From the NCBI RefSeq assembly GCF_965223285.1, contig NZ_OZ244997.1:496001-560000 (forward strand): 64,000 nucleotides of DNA, given 5' to 3'. The notes under the pieces were generated by a model. The model was not told the origin of the DNA. It saw only the letters and a list, made by a program, of their open reading frames with translations, and searched no databases. Shown one piece after another: positions 35,400 through 43,539 of the stretch. A program made the translations under genes and the position numbers. Positions within the stretch are counted from its first letter, which is position 1. Each line of letters starts with the position of its first letter. The DNA comes from Leptofilum sp965223285. Lineage in GTDB: Bacteria > Chloroflexota > Anaerolineae > Promineifilales > Promineifilaceae.

Positions 35400-36251
35400 G
35401 TGGGATTTGAAGATGAACCTCTCATTTACCGTTGCCCTGTGTGCCAAGATGGGTTGGGCGTGAACGGCCGTTCCCTAAAATGCGCCAACAATCACAGCTT
35501 CGACATTGCCAAAGAGGGATACGTAAATTTGCTGCTGGCGAACCAAAAACGGTCATTGCAACCGGGGGATAATCAAACTATGGTGCGCCATCGGCGGCAA
35601 TTTTTTGACACTGGTTTGTATGAACCTCTGTCTGACAAAATAAATGAAATGGTGGGGGAGTTTGCCAACCAGTTTGCGCCAAATAAGCGACTGGATATGT
35701 TGGATTCTGGTTGTGGGGAGGGGTATTTTTTGCATCGATTGGGGGCGTTTTTGGCGGGTGGGGAACGGCCGCATTCCCTGCATGGCATCGACATATCTAA
35801 ATTTGCCGTCAAAGCAGCCGCCAAGCGAGACATATCGGTGAATTGGGCGGTGGCCAGTAGCTATGATTTGCCAATTTTGCCGGACTCTGTGGATGTTGTT
35901 TCGAACGTGATGGCTCCCTTTGATCCGGCGGAATTTGGGCGAGTGTTAAGGGGAAACGGCCGTGTTTTACTTGTCACCCCTGGCCCAGAGCATCTTTTCA
36001 GCCTGCGGCAGCACATTTACCCAAATCCAGAAAAGCATCCGTTGGCCAGCAAGGAATTAATGGGCTTCATTTACCAGGACAGCCAGCGAGTGCAGTTTGT
36101 GCGCCATTTGCAAAATGAGCAAATTCAAAGTTTGTTTGTGATGACTCCTTACGCCTGGAATGCACCAAAAGCAACCCGCGAAAAAATCATGGTGCTGCCG
36201 GAATTAAGCATCACAGTTGATTTTGTACTGACTTTGTTTCAGAAAGAATAG
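35400..36251 (+). CDS. rlmA: 23S rRNA (guanine-N1) methyltransferase-like protein
   Basis: Predicted SAM-dependent methyltransferase of the RlmA family (G745/G748 of 23S rRNA). A zinc finger CPVC...C...H (residues 12-32) precedes SFDIAKEGYVNLLLANQKRS, PGDNQTMVRHRRQFFDTGLY, the SAM loop LDSGCGEGYFLHRL and VVSNVMAPFDPAEFGRVL. C-terminal LFVMTPYAW matches the family. A GTG start at 35400 with GGAG six bases upstream is preferred over the TTG at 35388. 283 residues. Confidence 0.9.
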   Translation: MGFEDEPLIYRCPVCQDGLGVNGRSLKCANNHSFDIAKEGYVNLLLANQKRSLQPGDNQTMVRHRRQFFDTGLYEPLSDKINEMVGEFANQFAPNKRLDMLDSGCGEGYFLHRLGAFLAGGERPHSLHGIDISKFAVKAAAKRDISVNWAVASSYDLPILPDSVDVVSNVMAPFDPAEFGRVLRGNGRVLLVTPGPEHLFSLRQHIYPNPEKHPLASKELMGFIYQDSQRVQFVRHLQNEQIQSLFVMTPYAWNAPKATREKIMVLPELSITVDFVLTLFQKE

Positions 36252-36278
36252 TTGCGCTGTGTTGGAATACGGCCGTTC

Positions 36279-36524
36279 CTATCCCTCACCCTTATACCGC
36301 CGCAGGTGGTAGGCCAGAGAAACGCCCCTCAAAATTGTCAAAAAAGAAACGACCAGCAATACATAAACAAAAAAGGCCCAGAATTGCTGCCGATAAAACA
36401 AGTTCCCTTGGTCTGGTGCTGTCAAAAAATATTCCAGGTAATACAACAGCACCGCGCCTAAAACAATCCCGCCTAAACCACCTAAAATATAGGGTCTTGG
36501 CTTTTTAATTTGTGTGTTATTCAT
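36279..36524 (-). CDS. Small two-helix membrane protein
   Basis: 81 residues from the ATG at 36524 (GGGAG upstream). Two transmembrane helices (YILGGLGGIVLGAVLLYYLE, FFVYVLLVVSFLTILRGV) and a basic tail (YHLRRYKGEG). Not recognised. It converges with the rlmA gene. Confidence 0.55.
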   Translation of the reverse strand: MNNTQIKKPRPYILGGLGGIVLGAVLLYYLEYFLTAPDQGNLFYRQQFWAFFVYVLLVVSFLTILRGVSLAYHLRRYKGEG

Positions 36525-36806
36525 CGTTTGCTCTCCCTTCAAACAAATCTCGGAAAAAGTTTATCATTGTGCGTTTCCGGATAATCAGTGGCAACATAAC
36601 AAAAAGAGTAACAATTTCGGCCATGTGACATATGTGACAAAAAGCACATTCACAAATGACGCTCGTCACCTCCAAAATCGAAAAAAATTTTTAAGATGAA
36701 ATTGTTCCTAGCAAACATCGTAAGCCAATCCAGACCAACCTTTTTTAGCGTTTCACAAGCCTGATTTTGATCATTCAGGCCATTTACAATAATCCAGGAG
36801 GCATCC
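36525..36806. other. Intergenic region with possible operator
   Basis: No gene. It holds ATGTGACATATGTGAC (an 8-base step direct repeat) and then CACATTCACA near 36625-36656. These TGTGA/TCACA half-sites could be Crp-family binding sites, but spacing is not canonical. CAGGCC and a good AGGAGG ribosome site follow ahead of the lipoprotein gene. Confidence 0.35.
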
Positions 36807-38141
36807 ATGGAAACGTTTCGGGGTATTAACATTTTCGGCTTGTTCGGCCGTTTTTTAGTTGTCTGCATCATTTTTGCAATGGCTTGTAGCGATGCGGCAC
36901 CAAACGGAGATGTTCCGATTAGCAGCCCAGAAGTAGTTGAGGAAGAGGCGTTGCCAGCAACTGCGCCTGATACCGAACCAACTGTCGCTGTGGCTATTTC
37001 AGCAAACAGCAAGTTGCCAGAGGCCAATGCCTTGCTAATTTGTGAAGATGAATTAGGTGGTCAGCTATGGCGATATAACGGCACTGATCAAACCTGGCAT
37101 AACGAAGAGGTACAGCTTTTAAGAGAGCCAGACTTTACTGCCCAAGGTCTAGTGCCTGTTGGCGATGCTCTGTTCATTTATGGCATTCTGCAAGATGAAG
37201 AAGCCGCACCACGCTTTCAGGTGTATTCTTGGCCAGATATGGTTGACCAGCCAATTTTAGACGCGGAATCTATTTACCAAGTTCTTATAACGCCAGAGCG
37301 AACGCCTGCATTGACGCATCTTTATGCTGTTCAGGCTGAAACGCCGGGAACCAGCTACCAGCTTTCCATTGAGCAATGCCAAACGGGCAGTTGTGAATTT
37401 GAAGCCGTCGTAGAGATGGATTTCTTGTCTCCTGACCGTTCTCAGGCGGTTTTGTGGGATACGGCAACCTGGGAATTGCAGTTGGAAAATAGTGCGGCAG
37501 GTGGCAGCACGCTGCTGGGCACAGGTTGGGACCCGTTTTGGCTTGGTGAGAACAGAATTGGTTTTCTGAGTGTGGCGGGGTCAAATTCAGATTTATCTGC
37601 CACCCAGCCGGAATTGGTGCTGTGGCAAGAAAATGCGGAGGTTGAATTGCTGCTCACAACGGCGCAGGCGAAGCAATATCTGGTAGAACAAGGGGCGGTA
37701 GATGAGGCCACCGAAATCATTCTGTTTAAGGCTGGCGGCACGCCAATGCATCCCAATTTGGTTTTGGTAACGGCCGTTGATCCCACCCAACCTGGAACCA
37801 CCTTTCTGCTGGAAATGAATGTTGAGACGGGCGGCTTGCGCTATATTCCCGAGCTGACAGGCATGTCGCTGGCAGAGCTTGACCTGACGGCAGATGGCGA
37901 GTTTCTGGTGGTGCGAGGAGATAATAGCTTGCAGCTTTATGCCCTGGCAACCGGGGAAATTGTTGAGTATGCTCAGATGCCAGATGCACATGGTTACTCG
38001 TATTTGGCGGATGGTGGTTGGCTGCTGCTGCCTGCGGGTTCTACCACTTATTTTGCCCAGCCCAACGAAGGCTTTGTGGAAGAAGTGAATTTAGCGGGAC
38101 AATATTGCACGCTGGGTACCTGGCTTGAGCCAGCTCCATAA
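36807..38141 (+). CDS. Lipoprotein, possible beta-propeller
   Basis: 444 residues. N-terminal signal with lipobox (FLVVCIIFAMAC), a Pro/Glu/Ala linker, then repeated blade-like units such as LSPDRSQAVLWDTATW and LTADGEFLVVRGDNSLQLYA that suggest a WD/PD40-type propeller. Cysteines CEDELGGQLW and EQCQTGSCEF are scattered. AGGAGG lies eight bases before the ATG. The function is unknown; a periplasmic or surface sensor is an inference. The terminator at 38171 follows. Confidence 0.65.
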   Translation: METFRGINIFGLFGRFLVVCIIFAMACSDAAPNGDVPISSPEVVEEEALPATAPDTEPTVAVAISANSKLPEANALLICEDELGGQLWRYNGTDQTWHNEEVQLLREPDFTAQGLVPVGDALFIYGILQDEEAAPRFQVYSWPDMVDQPILDAESIYQVLITPERTPALTHLYAVQAETPGTSYQLSIEQCQTGSCEFEAVVEMDFLSPDRSQAVLWDTATWELQLENSAAGGSTLLGTGWDPFWLGENRIGFLSVAGSNSDLSATQPELVLWQENAEVELLLTTAQAKQYLVEQGAVDEATEIILFKAGGTPMHPNLVLVTAVDPTQPGTTFLLEMNVETGGLRYIPELTGMSLAELDLTADGEFLVVRGDNSLQLYALATGEIVEYAQMPDAHGYSYLADGGWLLLPAGSTTYFAQPNEGFVEEVNLAGQYCTLGTWLEPAP

Positions 38142-38170
38142 TTGAGATTTTTGGAACATTTGGATTATTG

Positions 38171-38202
38171 AAGGGGCAAGACACGCCTTGCCCCTTCTTT
38201 TT
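38171..38202 (+). terminator. Rho-independent terminator after the lipoprotein gene
   Basis: AAGGGGCAAG and CTTGCCCCTT pair over 10 bp around ACACGC, followed by CTTTTT. Confidence 0.92.
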
Positions 38203-38235
38203 GGTTTCATGGTAATCGCGGGAACGACCTCGCCA

Positions 38236-38340
38236 GGGCCTAAAGCCCCCGGCTACAAAAATGGAAGGCCCGTTGGGCCTGGGATTTTAGCCCCTTTGGG
38301 GCTTTCATTTTGTCGTCAGGCCGTTTACGGCCTGACGGAT
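38236..38340. repeat. Row of three small hairpins (TAAAGCCCC-type repeat)
   Basis: Directly after the terminator come GGCCTAAAGCCCCCGGCTAC, then GGCCC-GTT-GGGCC, then AGCCCC-TTT-GGGGCT, then TCAGGCCGT-TTA-CGGCCTGA. All three hairpins have three-base loops. This is a palindromic repeat cluster, not a coding sequence; the apparent frame across it is not protein-like. Confidence 0.65.
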
Positions 38341-38427
38341 TTGGCGGCGCATTGCTTTCACGCGATTGTTTTGCCTTTTTTGCTTGTTTGGCTTGTCCCC
38401 CCACTTCCAACCCGCTAGAATCGCGGT

Positions 38428-39735
38428 GTGCGAAAAATAGCTCCGTTTAAGCGATTTCTCTTTTTTTCCAGCAGCCGCTGGTTTGTACCCGGTATGGGTT
38501 TGAAGCGGTGGTTACTGTTGTTGGGGGTGGGTACGGCCGTTGCCAGCCTCGGCCTCGTCAATCTCCTTTTTTTACTGGAACGGCAAAGCTGGCTCCCTAT
38601 CTCGGTATACGATTTGCTAACGCTGCAATTTTTGCCTGCGCCGTGGCAGATTGTGCTGCCGCTGCTGCTAGGTGGGATGCTCATTGTTTGGGCCGTACTG
38701 CGGCTGGGCCGAGCGTTGACCGCACCGTTTCAAATTCCAGATGACAGCGTGGCCGAGCGCATTTACGAACACAGCCGTCGGCGGCGCGGGCCGAATATTG
38801 TGGCCATTGGTGGCGGTACAGGGATGCCGGGTCTGTTGCGTGGCCTCACGGACTATACGCGCAATATCACTGCCATCGTAACAGTGGCGGATGATGGGGG
38901 CAGCAGCGGCCGTTTGCGACGGGAGTTTGGCTTGTTACCCCCAGGCGATTTTCGCAACAACATCGCTGCCCTGTCGAGAGATGAGGCGTTGATGACGCAG
39001 GTGTTGCAGTACCGCTTTGGCGCAGCTATTGGGGAGAACGGTCATTCGCCGTTGCAGGGCCACGCCTTTGGCAACTTGCTGTTGGCGGCTCTTACGGGCA
39101 TCACGGGCAGCTTTGACGAGGCGTTGCTGGCAGCAGAGCGGGTGTTGGCGTTGCGAGGAAAGGTGCTGCCTTCCACCCTGGCAGATGTGGCTTTGGCAGC
39201 CGATATTTTGTTGCCGGATGGCACCTTTCAGCGGGTGGTAGGGGAGAGCAAGATACCGGAAGTGAACGGCCGTATCCAACAAATCTCCCTACAGCCTAGC
39301 AACGTGCGGGCCTATCCTGCCGCACTGCAAGCCATTTTTCAGGCGGATTTAATTGTGATGGGGCCAGGTAGTTTATATACCAGTATTTTGCCCAATTTGC
39401 TAGTGCCAGACCTGGTCGAAGCGTTGCTCCATGCCCGCGCACCTAAGATTTATATTTGTAACCTTGCCACACAGCCCGGAGAGACGGATAATTACAGTGT
39501 GGCTGATCATGTGGCCACCCTTTTCCAACACATTCCTACTGGCTGCCTGGATTTGGTTATCGCCAACGATAACCTGTCTATCCCCCCAGATCGGGGTGGC
39601 GGCAATACAATTTACGTTCAGCTTACCCCACCTGATCATTTGCCGATGGTAACGGCCGATTTGGTAGACGAGGCCAGGCCGTGGCGGCACGACGGCGCAA
39701 AACTGGCACAAGCAGTCATGCGTTTGCTATCGTGA
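38428..39735 (+). CDS. yvcK: YvcK/CofD-like protein with N-terminal membrane segments
   Basis: 435 residues. The C-terminal 320 residues are the YvcK (gluconeogenesis factor) fold: VAIGGGTGMPGLLRGLTDYT, TVADDGGSSGRLRREFG, PPGDFRNNIAALS, HAFGNLLLAALT and MGPGSLYTSILPNLLV. An N-terminal 110-residue extension holds two membrane helices (WLLLLGVGTAVASLGLVNLL and IVLPLLLGGMLIVWAVL), so the protein is probably membrane-tethered. A GTG start at 38428 is assumed; an ATG 54 bases downstream would shorten the extension but keep the helices. YvcK proteins influence cell-wall and carbon metabolism in Firmicutes and actinobacteria. gap follows. Confidence 0.9.
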   Translation: MRKIAPFKRFLFFSSSRWFVPGMGLKRWLLLLGVGTAVASLGLVNLLFLLERQSWLPISVYDLLTLQFLPAPWQIVLPLLLGGMLIVWAVLRLGRALTAPFQIPDDSVAERIYEHSRRRRGPNIVAIGGGTGMPGLLRGLTDYTRNITAIVTVADDGGSSGRLRREFGLLPPGDFRNNIAALSRDEALMTQVLQYRFGAAIGENGHSPLQGHAFGNLLLAALTGITGSFDEALLAAERVLALRGKVLPSTLADVALAADILLPDGTFQRVVGESKIPEVNGRIQQISLQPSNVRAYPAALQAIFQADLIVMGPGSLYTSILPNLLVPDLVEALLHARAPKIYICNLATQPGETDNYSVADHVATLFQHIPTGCLDLVIANDNLSIPPDRGGGNTIYVQLTPPDHLPMVTADLVDEARPWRHDGAKLAQAVMRLLS

Positions 39736-39833
39736 TACCTGACACCGTTCAGCATGACATTCGACCCTGAACGATGGTTGGTGTCCGAGGTACAATATAT
39801 TAGTTTTGAAGAATTTCACTAAAGGAGAAATCC

Positions 39834-40850
39834 ATGTCAATTAAGATTGGTATCAACGGATTCGGCCGTATTGGCCGACAAGTTTACAAGGCAATCTACG
39901 AAAATTACCAGGGTGTTTTGGATGTAGAGGGCATCAACGATTTGTGGCCCGTAGAGACAAACGCCCACATGCTGAAATATGATTCAACTTACGGCCGTTT
40001 CCCCGGCGAAGTTGAAACAAAAGATGGCAGCATCTACGTGAATGGCGAAAAGCTCAACACCTTTGCTGAGCGCGACCCCGCCAAGCTACCCTGGGCCGAA
40101 CTAGGCGTAGACATTGTGCTGGAATGCACCGGCATCTTCCGTGACCGCGACAGTGCTAGCAAACATCTGGCTGCTGGTGCCAAGAAGGTCATCATCTCGG
40201 CTCCCGGTAAAGGGATGGATGCTACTTTTGTGCTGGGCGTAAACGAAGAAACCTACGATCCGGCCAGCCATCACATCATCTCCAACGCAAGCTGCACCAC
40301 CAACTGTTTGGCACCAGCGGCCAAAGTGCTGCATGAATCGTTTGGCATTGAACATGCCCTCATGACCACCATTCATGCTGTTACCAATGGCCAGGCTATT
40401 TTGGACGTGGCCAGCAAAGATTTGCGCCGCGCACGCACCGCCTTTACCAACATCATCCCCACCACCACCGGCGCGGCCAGAGCGGTTGGCCTGGTATTGC
40501 CAGATCTGAACGGCAAGATCAACGGTATGGCCATGCGTGTGCCGGTTGTTACGGGATCGGTTACGGACATTACGGCCGTTCTCTCCAAGAACACCACCGT
40601 TGAAGAAGTAAACGCTGCCTTCAAAGCCGCTTCTGAGAGCGATGGCTGGTTGGGCAAGGTACTTGACTATACCGAAGATCCAATCGTTTCCAGCGACATC
40701 ATCGGTCACCCGGCCTCCTCCACCATCGACGGACTGTCCACCGACATGATGGGCGGCAACATGGTGAAAGTTGTTACCTGGTACGACAACGAATGGGGTT
40801 ACTCGGTACGTTTGGCTGACCTGACTGCCTTCGTGGCTGAAAAACTATAA
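39834..40850 (+). CDS. gap: Glyceraldehyde-3-phosphate dehydrogenase
   Basis: 338 residues, full length. NAD-binding INGFGRIGRQVYKAIYE, active-site Cys154 in NASCTTNCLAP, VTNGQAILDVAS and WYDNEWGYSVRL. ISAPGK and TGAARAVGLVLP are conserved. AAAGGAGAAA precedes the ATG. It is separated from yvcK by about 100 bases and ends in a terminator. Direction (glycolysis or gluconeogenesis) cannot be read from the sequence. Confidence 0.97.
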   Translation: MSIKIGINGFGRIGRQVYKAIYENYQGVLDVEGINDLWPVETNAHMLKYDSTYGRFPGEVETKDGSIYVNGEKLNTFAERDPAKLPWAELGVDIVLECTGIFRDRDSASKHLAAGAKKVIISAPGKGMDATFVLGVNEETYDPASHHIISNASCTTNCLAPAAKVLHESFGIEHALMTTIHAVTNGQAILDVASKDLRRARTAFTNIIPTTTGAARAVGLVLPDLNGKINGMAMRVPVVTGSVTDITAVLSKNTTVEEVNAAFKAASESDGWLGKVLDYTEDPIVSSDIIGHPASSTIDGLSTDMMGGNMVKVVTWYDNEWGYSVRLADLTAFVAEKL

Positions 40851-40863
40851 AATTGTTTTTGCT

Positions 40864-40900
40864 AGACCTGCCAAGTTTTACAAACCTGGCAGGTCTTTTT
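40864..40900 (+). terminator. Rho-independent terminator after gap
   Basis: AGACCTGCCA and TGGCAGGTCT pair over 10 bp across a 13-base loop, followed by TTTTT. The next start codon lies only five bases past it. Confidence 0.9.
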
Positions 40901-40904
40901 ACTA

Positions 40905-41210
40905 ATGGAACTGAAAGAGTTAGAAGCCCGGATGCACGAATTTGTGCGCAGCAAGGGCTGGTACGACCCCGATTCTGCAAAACCACAAACCCCTCGAAAC
41001 CTAGCTGCATCGCTGGCCATAGAAGCGGCCGAAGTGTTGGAGCATTTTCAGTGGCGCGAAACGGCCGCTCAGCCTGAGCAACTAGCGGGCGAATTGGCGG
41101 ACGTGGCACTTTACCTGTTGCAGTTGGCCAGCATTAGCGACATTGATCTGGAAGAAGCGATTTTGCAAAAATTGGCACAAAACCAGCACCGTGAATGGCC
41201 TGATCCATGA
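40905..41210 (+). CDS. MazG-like nucleotide pyrophosphohydrolase
   Basis: 101 residues, one all-alpha NTP-PPase domain. LAASLAIEAAEVLEHFQW carries the ExxE metal motif and GELADVALYLLQLA the second ExxD. It resembles the dCTPase/MazG-like house-cleaning enzymes that hydrolyse (d)NTPs to monophosphates. The ATG follows the gap terminator directly with no ribosome site, so it may be expressed weakly or by read-through. Its stop overlaps the next start (ATGA). Confidence 0.88.
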   Translation: MELKELEARMHEFVRSKGWYDPDSAKPQTPRNLAASLAIEAAEVLEHFQWRETAAQPEQLAGELADVALYLLQLASISDIDLEEAILQKLAQNQHREWPDP

Positions 41211-41866
41211 AGATTTTGGCGGTCAGCGACCGGGTGATGGAGCAGATTTATTGTGCCGATGTACGCAAAAAGTACCCGGGCATCGATCTGATTGTTGGTT
41301 GTGGCGATCTGCCGTTTTACTATTTGGATTTTTTGGTTTCTGCTCTGGATCGGCGGTTGGTGTATGTGCGAGGCAACCATGACAAAGGGCCACAGTATAC
41401 CGTTGAAGGGCGCATTCTTGAGCAAGTACATGGGGGAGATGATATTCACGGCCGTTCCGTAAAACGTGAAGGGTTGCTGTTAGCCGGTTTGGAGGGCTCA
41501 ATGCGGTATCGACCCGGCAGGCCGTATATGTATACTGAGGCAGAGATGCGTTACCAGGTGGCCCAACTGCTGCCGCTGCTGCTGAAGAACAAAATTCGAC
41601 ACGGCCGTTTCCTCGACATTCTTGTTACTCATTCCCCACCATTTGGCATTCACGACAAGCCAGATATTCCCCACACGGGCTTCAAAATTATGCGCAATTT
41701 GTTGCAATGGGTGAAGCCACGTTTAATGCTCCACGGGCATATCCACATTTACCGTCAGGATACCGTGACGGTTTCAAAGTATGAAGAGACCACAATTGTC
41801 AACGTCTATCCATATCGCGTGATAGATTTTAACAATTTGCCAAAACCTGCGGAAAAGCATGGTTAG
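41207..41866 (+). CDS. Metallophosphoesterase
   Basis: 219 residues with the calcineurin-like motif series: GCGDLPFYYLDF, VRGNHDKG, LVTHSPPFG and LHGHIHIY. The usual N-terminal DxH is represented only by VSDRV, so the first metal site is altered (Arg in place of His). The gene overlaps the MazG-like gene by four bases (ATGA), so the two are probably translated together. The substrate is unknown. Confidence 0.85.
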   Translation: MKILAVSDRVMEQIYCADVRKKYPGIDLIVGCGDLPFYYLDFLVSALDRRLVYVRGNHDKGPQYTVEGRILEQVHGGDDIHGRSVKREGLLLAGLEGSMRYRPGRPYMYTEAEMRYQVAQLLPLLLKNKIRHGRFLDILVTHSPPFGIHDKPDIPHTGFKIMRNLLQWVKPRLMLHGHIHIYRQDTVTVSKYEETTIVNVYPYRVIDFNNLPKPAEKHG

Positions 41867-41948
41867 ATACTGACGTTACTCATTGTAAAAGTTGGCCCAC
41901 TGATCCATAATTTTTTAGCAATTTTATTATCAGCACTGTGCCAACGAT

Positions 41949-42015
41949 GTAAATCACAAAAGAATTTTGATGAAAATTGAGCCGCGAAATTGTGATTTAC
42001 TCAAGTAAAAGCGGG
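41949..42015. repeat. Inverted repeat and GTAAAAGCGGG motif
   Basis: GTAAATCACAA (41949-41959) and TTGTGATTTAC (41990-42000) pair perfectly over 11 bp. Immediately after comes TCAAGTAAAAGCGGG (42001-42015). A close relative of that tail lies ahead of rpmH (63713-63765) and near 52747. Confidence 0.6.
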
Positions 42016-42075
42016 AGAATGGCTCGGCTTATTTCAGATTACTTCACCGCATTTACACATACAATCGAGTTACCG

Positions 42076-43539
42076 ATGAAATATTATCGAAGCCTGTTTT
42101 TCGCTGTACTTAGTTTCATCATTTTTACCGCCGCCTCGCCAGTTGCGGCCCAAAATCCCCCTGAAATCACCATAAATGAAGCCTTGGTTCGTTATCCATT
42201 CACGGTGAATTTTCAGCTATTTGCCACGCACGAGGTGGATGTTGAGTCGGTCACGTTAATTTATGGGCTAAACGGCCGTTCTTGCCAGCAAGGCAGCGTG
42301 CGTCAACTGGTTAACATGCCAGAAAGCACAACCATCTTTGCCTTTTGGGATTGGCAACTGACCGAAAGTGGCTCATTGCCGCCGGGCGTGACGGTTTGGT
42401 GGGAGTGGGAAATTGTGGATGTTGCGGGCAATTTGTTTACGGTGGAGCGCCAAGAGGCCGTTATTGAAGATGACAACCACGATTGGCTGTCAGCGCAGTC
42501 AGGCGATGTGACGGTGCACTGGTATCTGGGCGACAATAGTTTCGGGCAATCATTACTGCGCGAAGCAACCGACGGCCTGGAGCGGCTGGAAAATGAACTG
42601 GGTTTGCCTGCTATCGAGCCTGTTTCTCTCTGGTTTTACCCCACGGCCGCTGATGTGCGAAAGGTCATTTTTAACGTGCCTGAATGGACGGGTGGGGTTG
42701 CTTTCCCTGAGTACAATGCCACAGTTTTGGGGGTAGCTCCTGGTGAATTGGATTGGGCTGGCCGCATTGTCCCACACGAGTTGACCCATTTGGTTGAAGG
42801 CATGTTGACGTTTAACTGCCGCGGTGTGCGCCTGCCCACGTGGCTGAGTGAGGGGTTGGCCCGGTTTGCCGAGGGGGAACCAGAACCATCTGAAGTGGCA
42901 CAGGTGGAATTAGCGTTGCAAAACGGCCGTTTACCCACACTCCGGTCACTATCAGATGGCTTTTCGGCCTTCTCAGACAGTGCTTCTGAAGCGTACACCC
43001 AAAGCGGGCAGGTGGTGAAATATCTCATTGACACCTATGGCCCCAAGCCGATGAATGAGCTGCTGCTAGCGATGCAGGTGGGACAATCTGCGGATGAGGC
43101 GTTACTGGCAATTTACGGCCTGGATACCAATGGGGTGGATGCGGCTTGGCGAACGGCCGTTGGTTTTGCGCCTACGCCCACATCAGCAGCGGATGCCATC
43201 TCATTGCAAGCAACCCCGACGCAAATTGCCACGGTGGCTCTAGGCGGCGTGCCAATGCTGGATACACCCACGCCGTTGCCCAGCGAAACGCCATTACCCA
43301 CAGAAACGTACACACCTGCACCCCCGACCACTGAGACGCCAACCGCCACAGAAACGGCCGTTCCTGCTGACGAAATCACCCAACTGACTACCCCAGGGCC
43401 AACTGCTATAGCACCTCCTGCTGCCATTGAACCAGATGAGAGCCTGCCAAGCTGGATTTGGTGGGGGGGCGGTACGGCCGTTCTACTATTGGGCGTTGCT
43501 GCGCTATTTTTCCGTACACGCAAACAAAGAGGTTCCTAA
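42076..43539 (+). CDS. Exported gluzincin-like peptidase with C-terminal anchor
   Basis: 487 residues from MKYYRSLFFAVLSFIIFTAA, a signal peptide cut near VAAQN. The central part has a thermolysin-like zinc site HELTH at 234-238 and the distal Glu in WLSEGLARF (Glu259), the peptidase_MA/gluzincin pattern. A Thr/Pro-rich low-complexity stretch at about 380-440 (LPSETPLPTETYTPAPPTTE) precedes a membrane helix (WWGGGTAVLLLGVAALF) and a basic tail RTRKQRGS. The protein is therefore surface-held with a spacer. Its stop overlaps the next start by one base (TAATG), so it heads a coupled three-gene unit. Confidence 0.8.
   Translation: MKYYRSLFFAVLSFIIFTAASPVAAQNPPEITINEALVRYPFTVNFQLFATHEVDVESVTLIYGLNGRSCQQGSVRQLVNMPESTTIFAFWDWQLTESGSLPPGVTVWWEWEIVDVAGNLFTVERQEAVIEDDNHDWLSAQSGDVTVHWYLGDNSFGQSLLREATDGLERLENELGLPAIEPVSLWFYPTAADVRKVIFNVPEWTGGVAFPEYNATVLGVAPGELDWAGRIVPHELTHLVEGMLTFNCRGVRLPTWLSEGLARFAEGEPEPSEVAQVELALQNGRLPTLRSLSDGFSAFSDSASEAYTQSGQVVKYLIDTYGPKPMNELLLAMQVGQSADEALLAIYGLDTNGVDAAWRTAVGFAPTPTSAADAISLQATPTQIATVALGGVPMLDTPTPLPSETPLPTETYTPAPPTTETPTATETAVPADEITQLTTPGPTAIAPPAAIEPDESLPSWIWWGGGTAVLLLGVAALFFRTRKQRGS

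Noticed and set aside
38188..38418. 76-codon frame over the hairpin row
   Set aside because: It runs through palindromic repeats; the translation is not protein-like and has no ribosome site.
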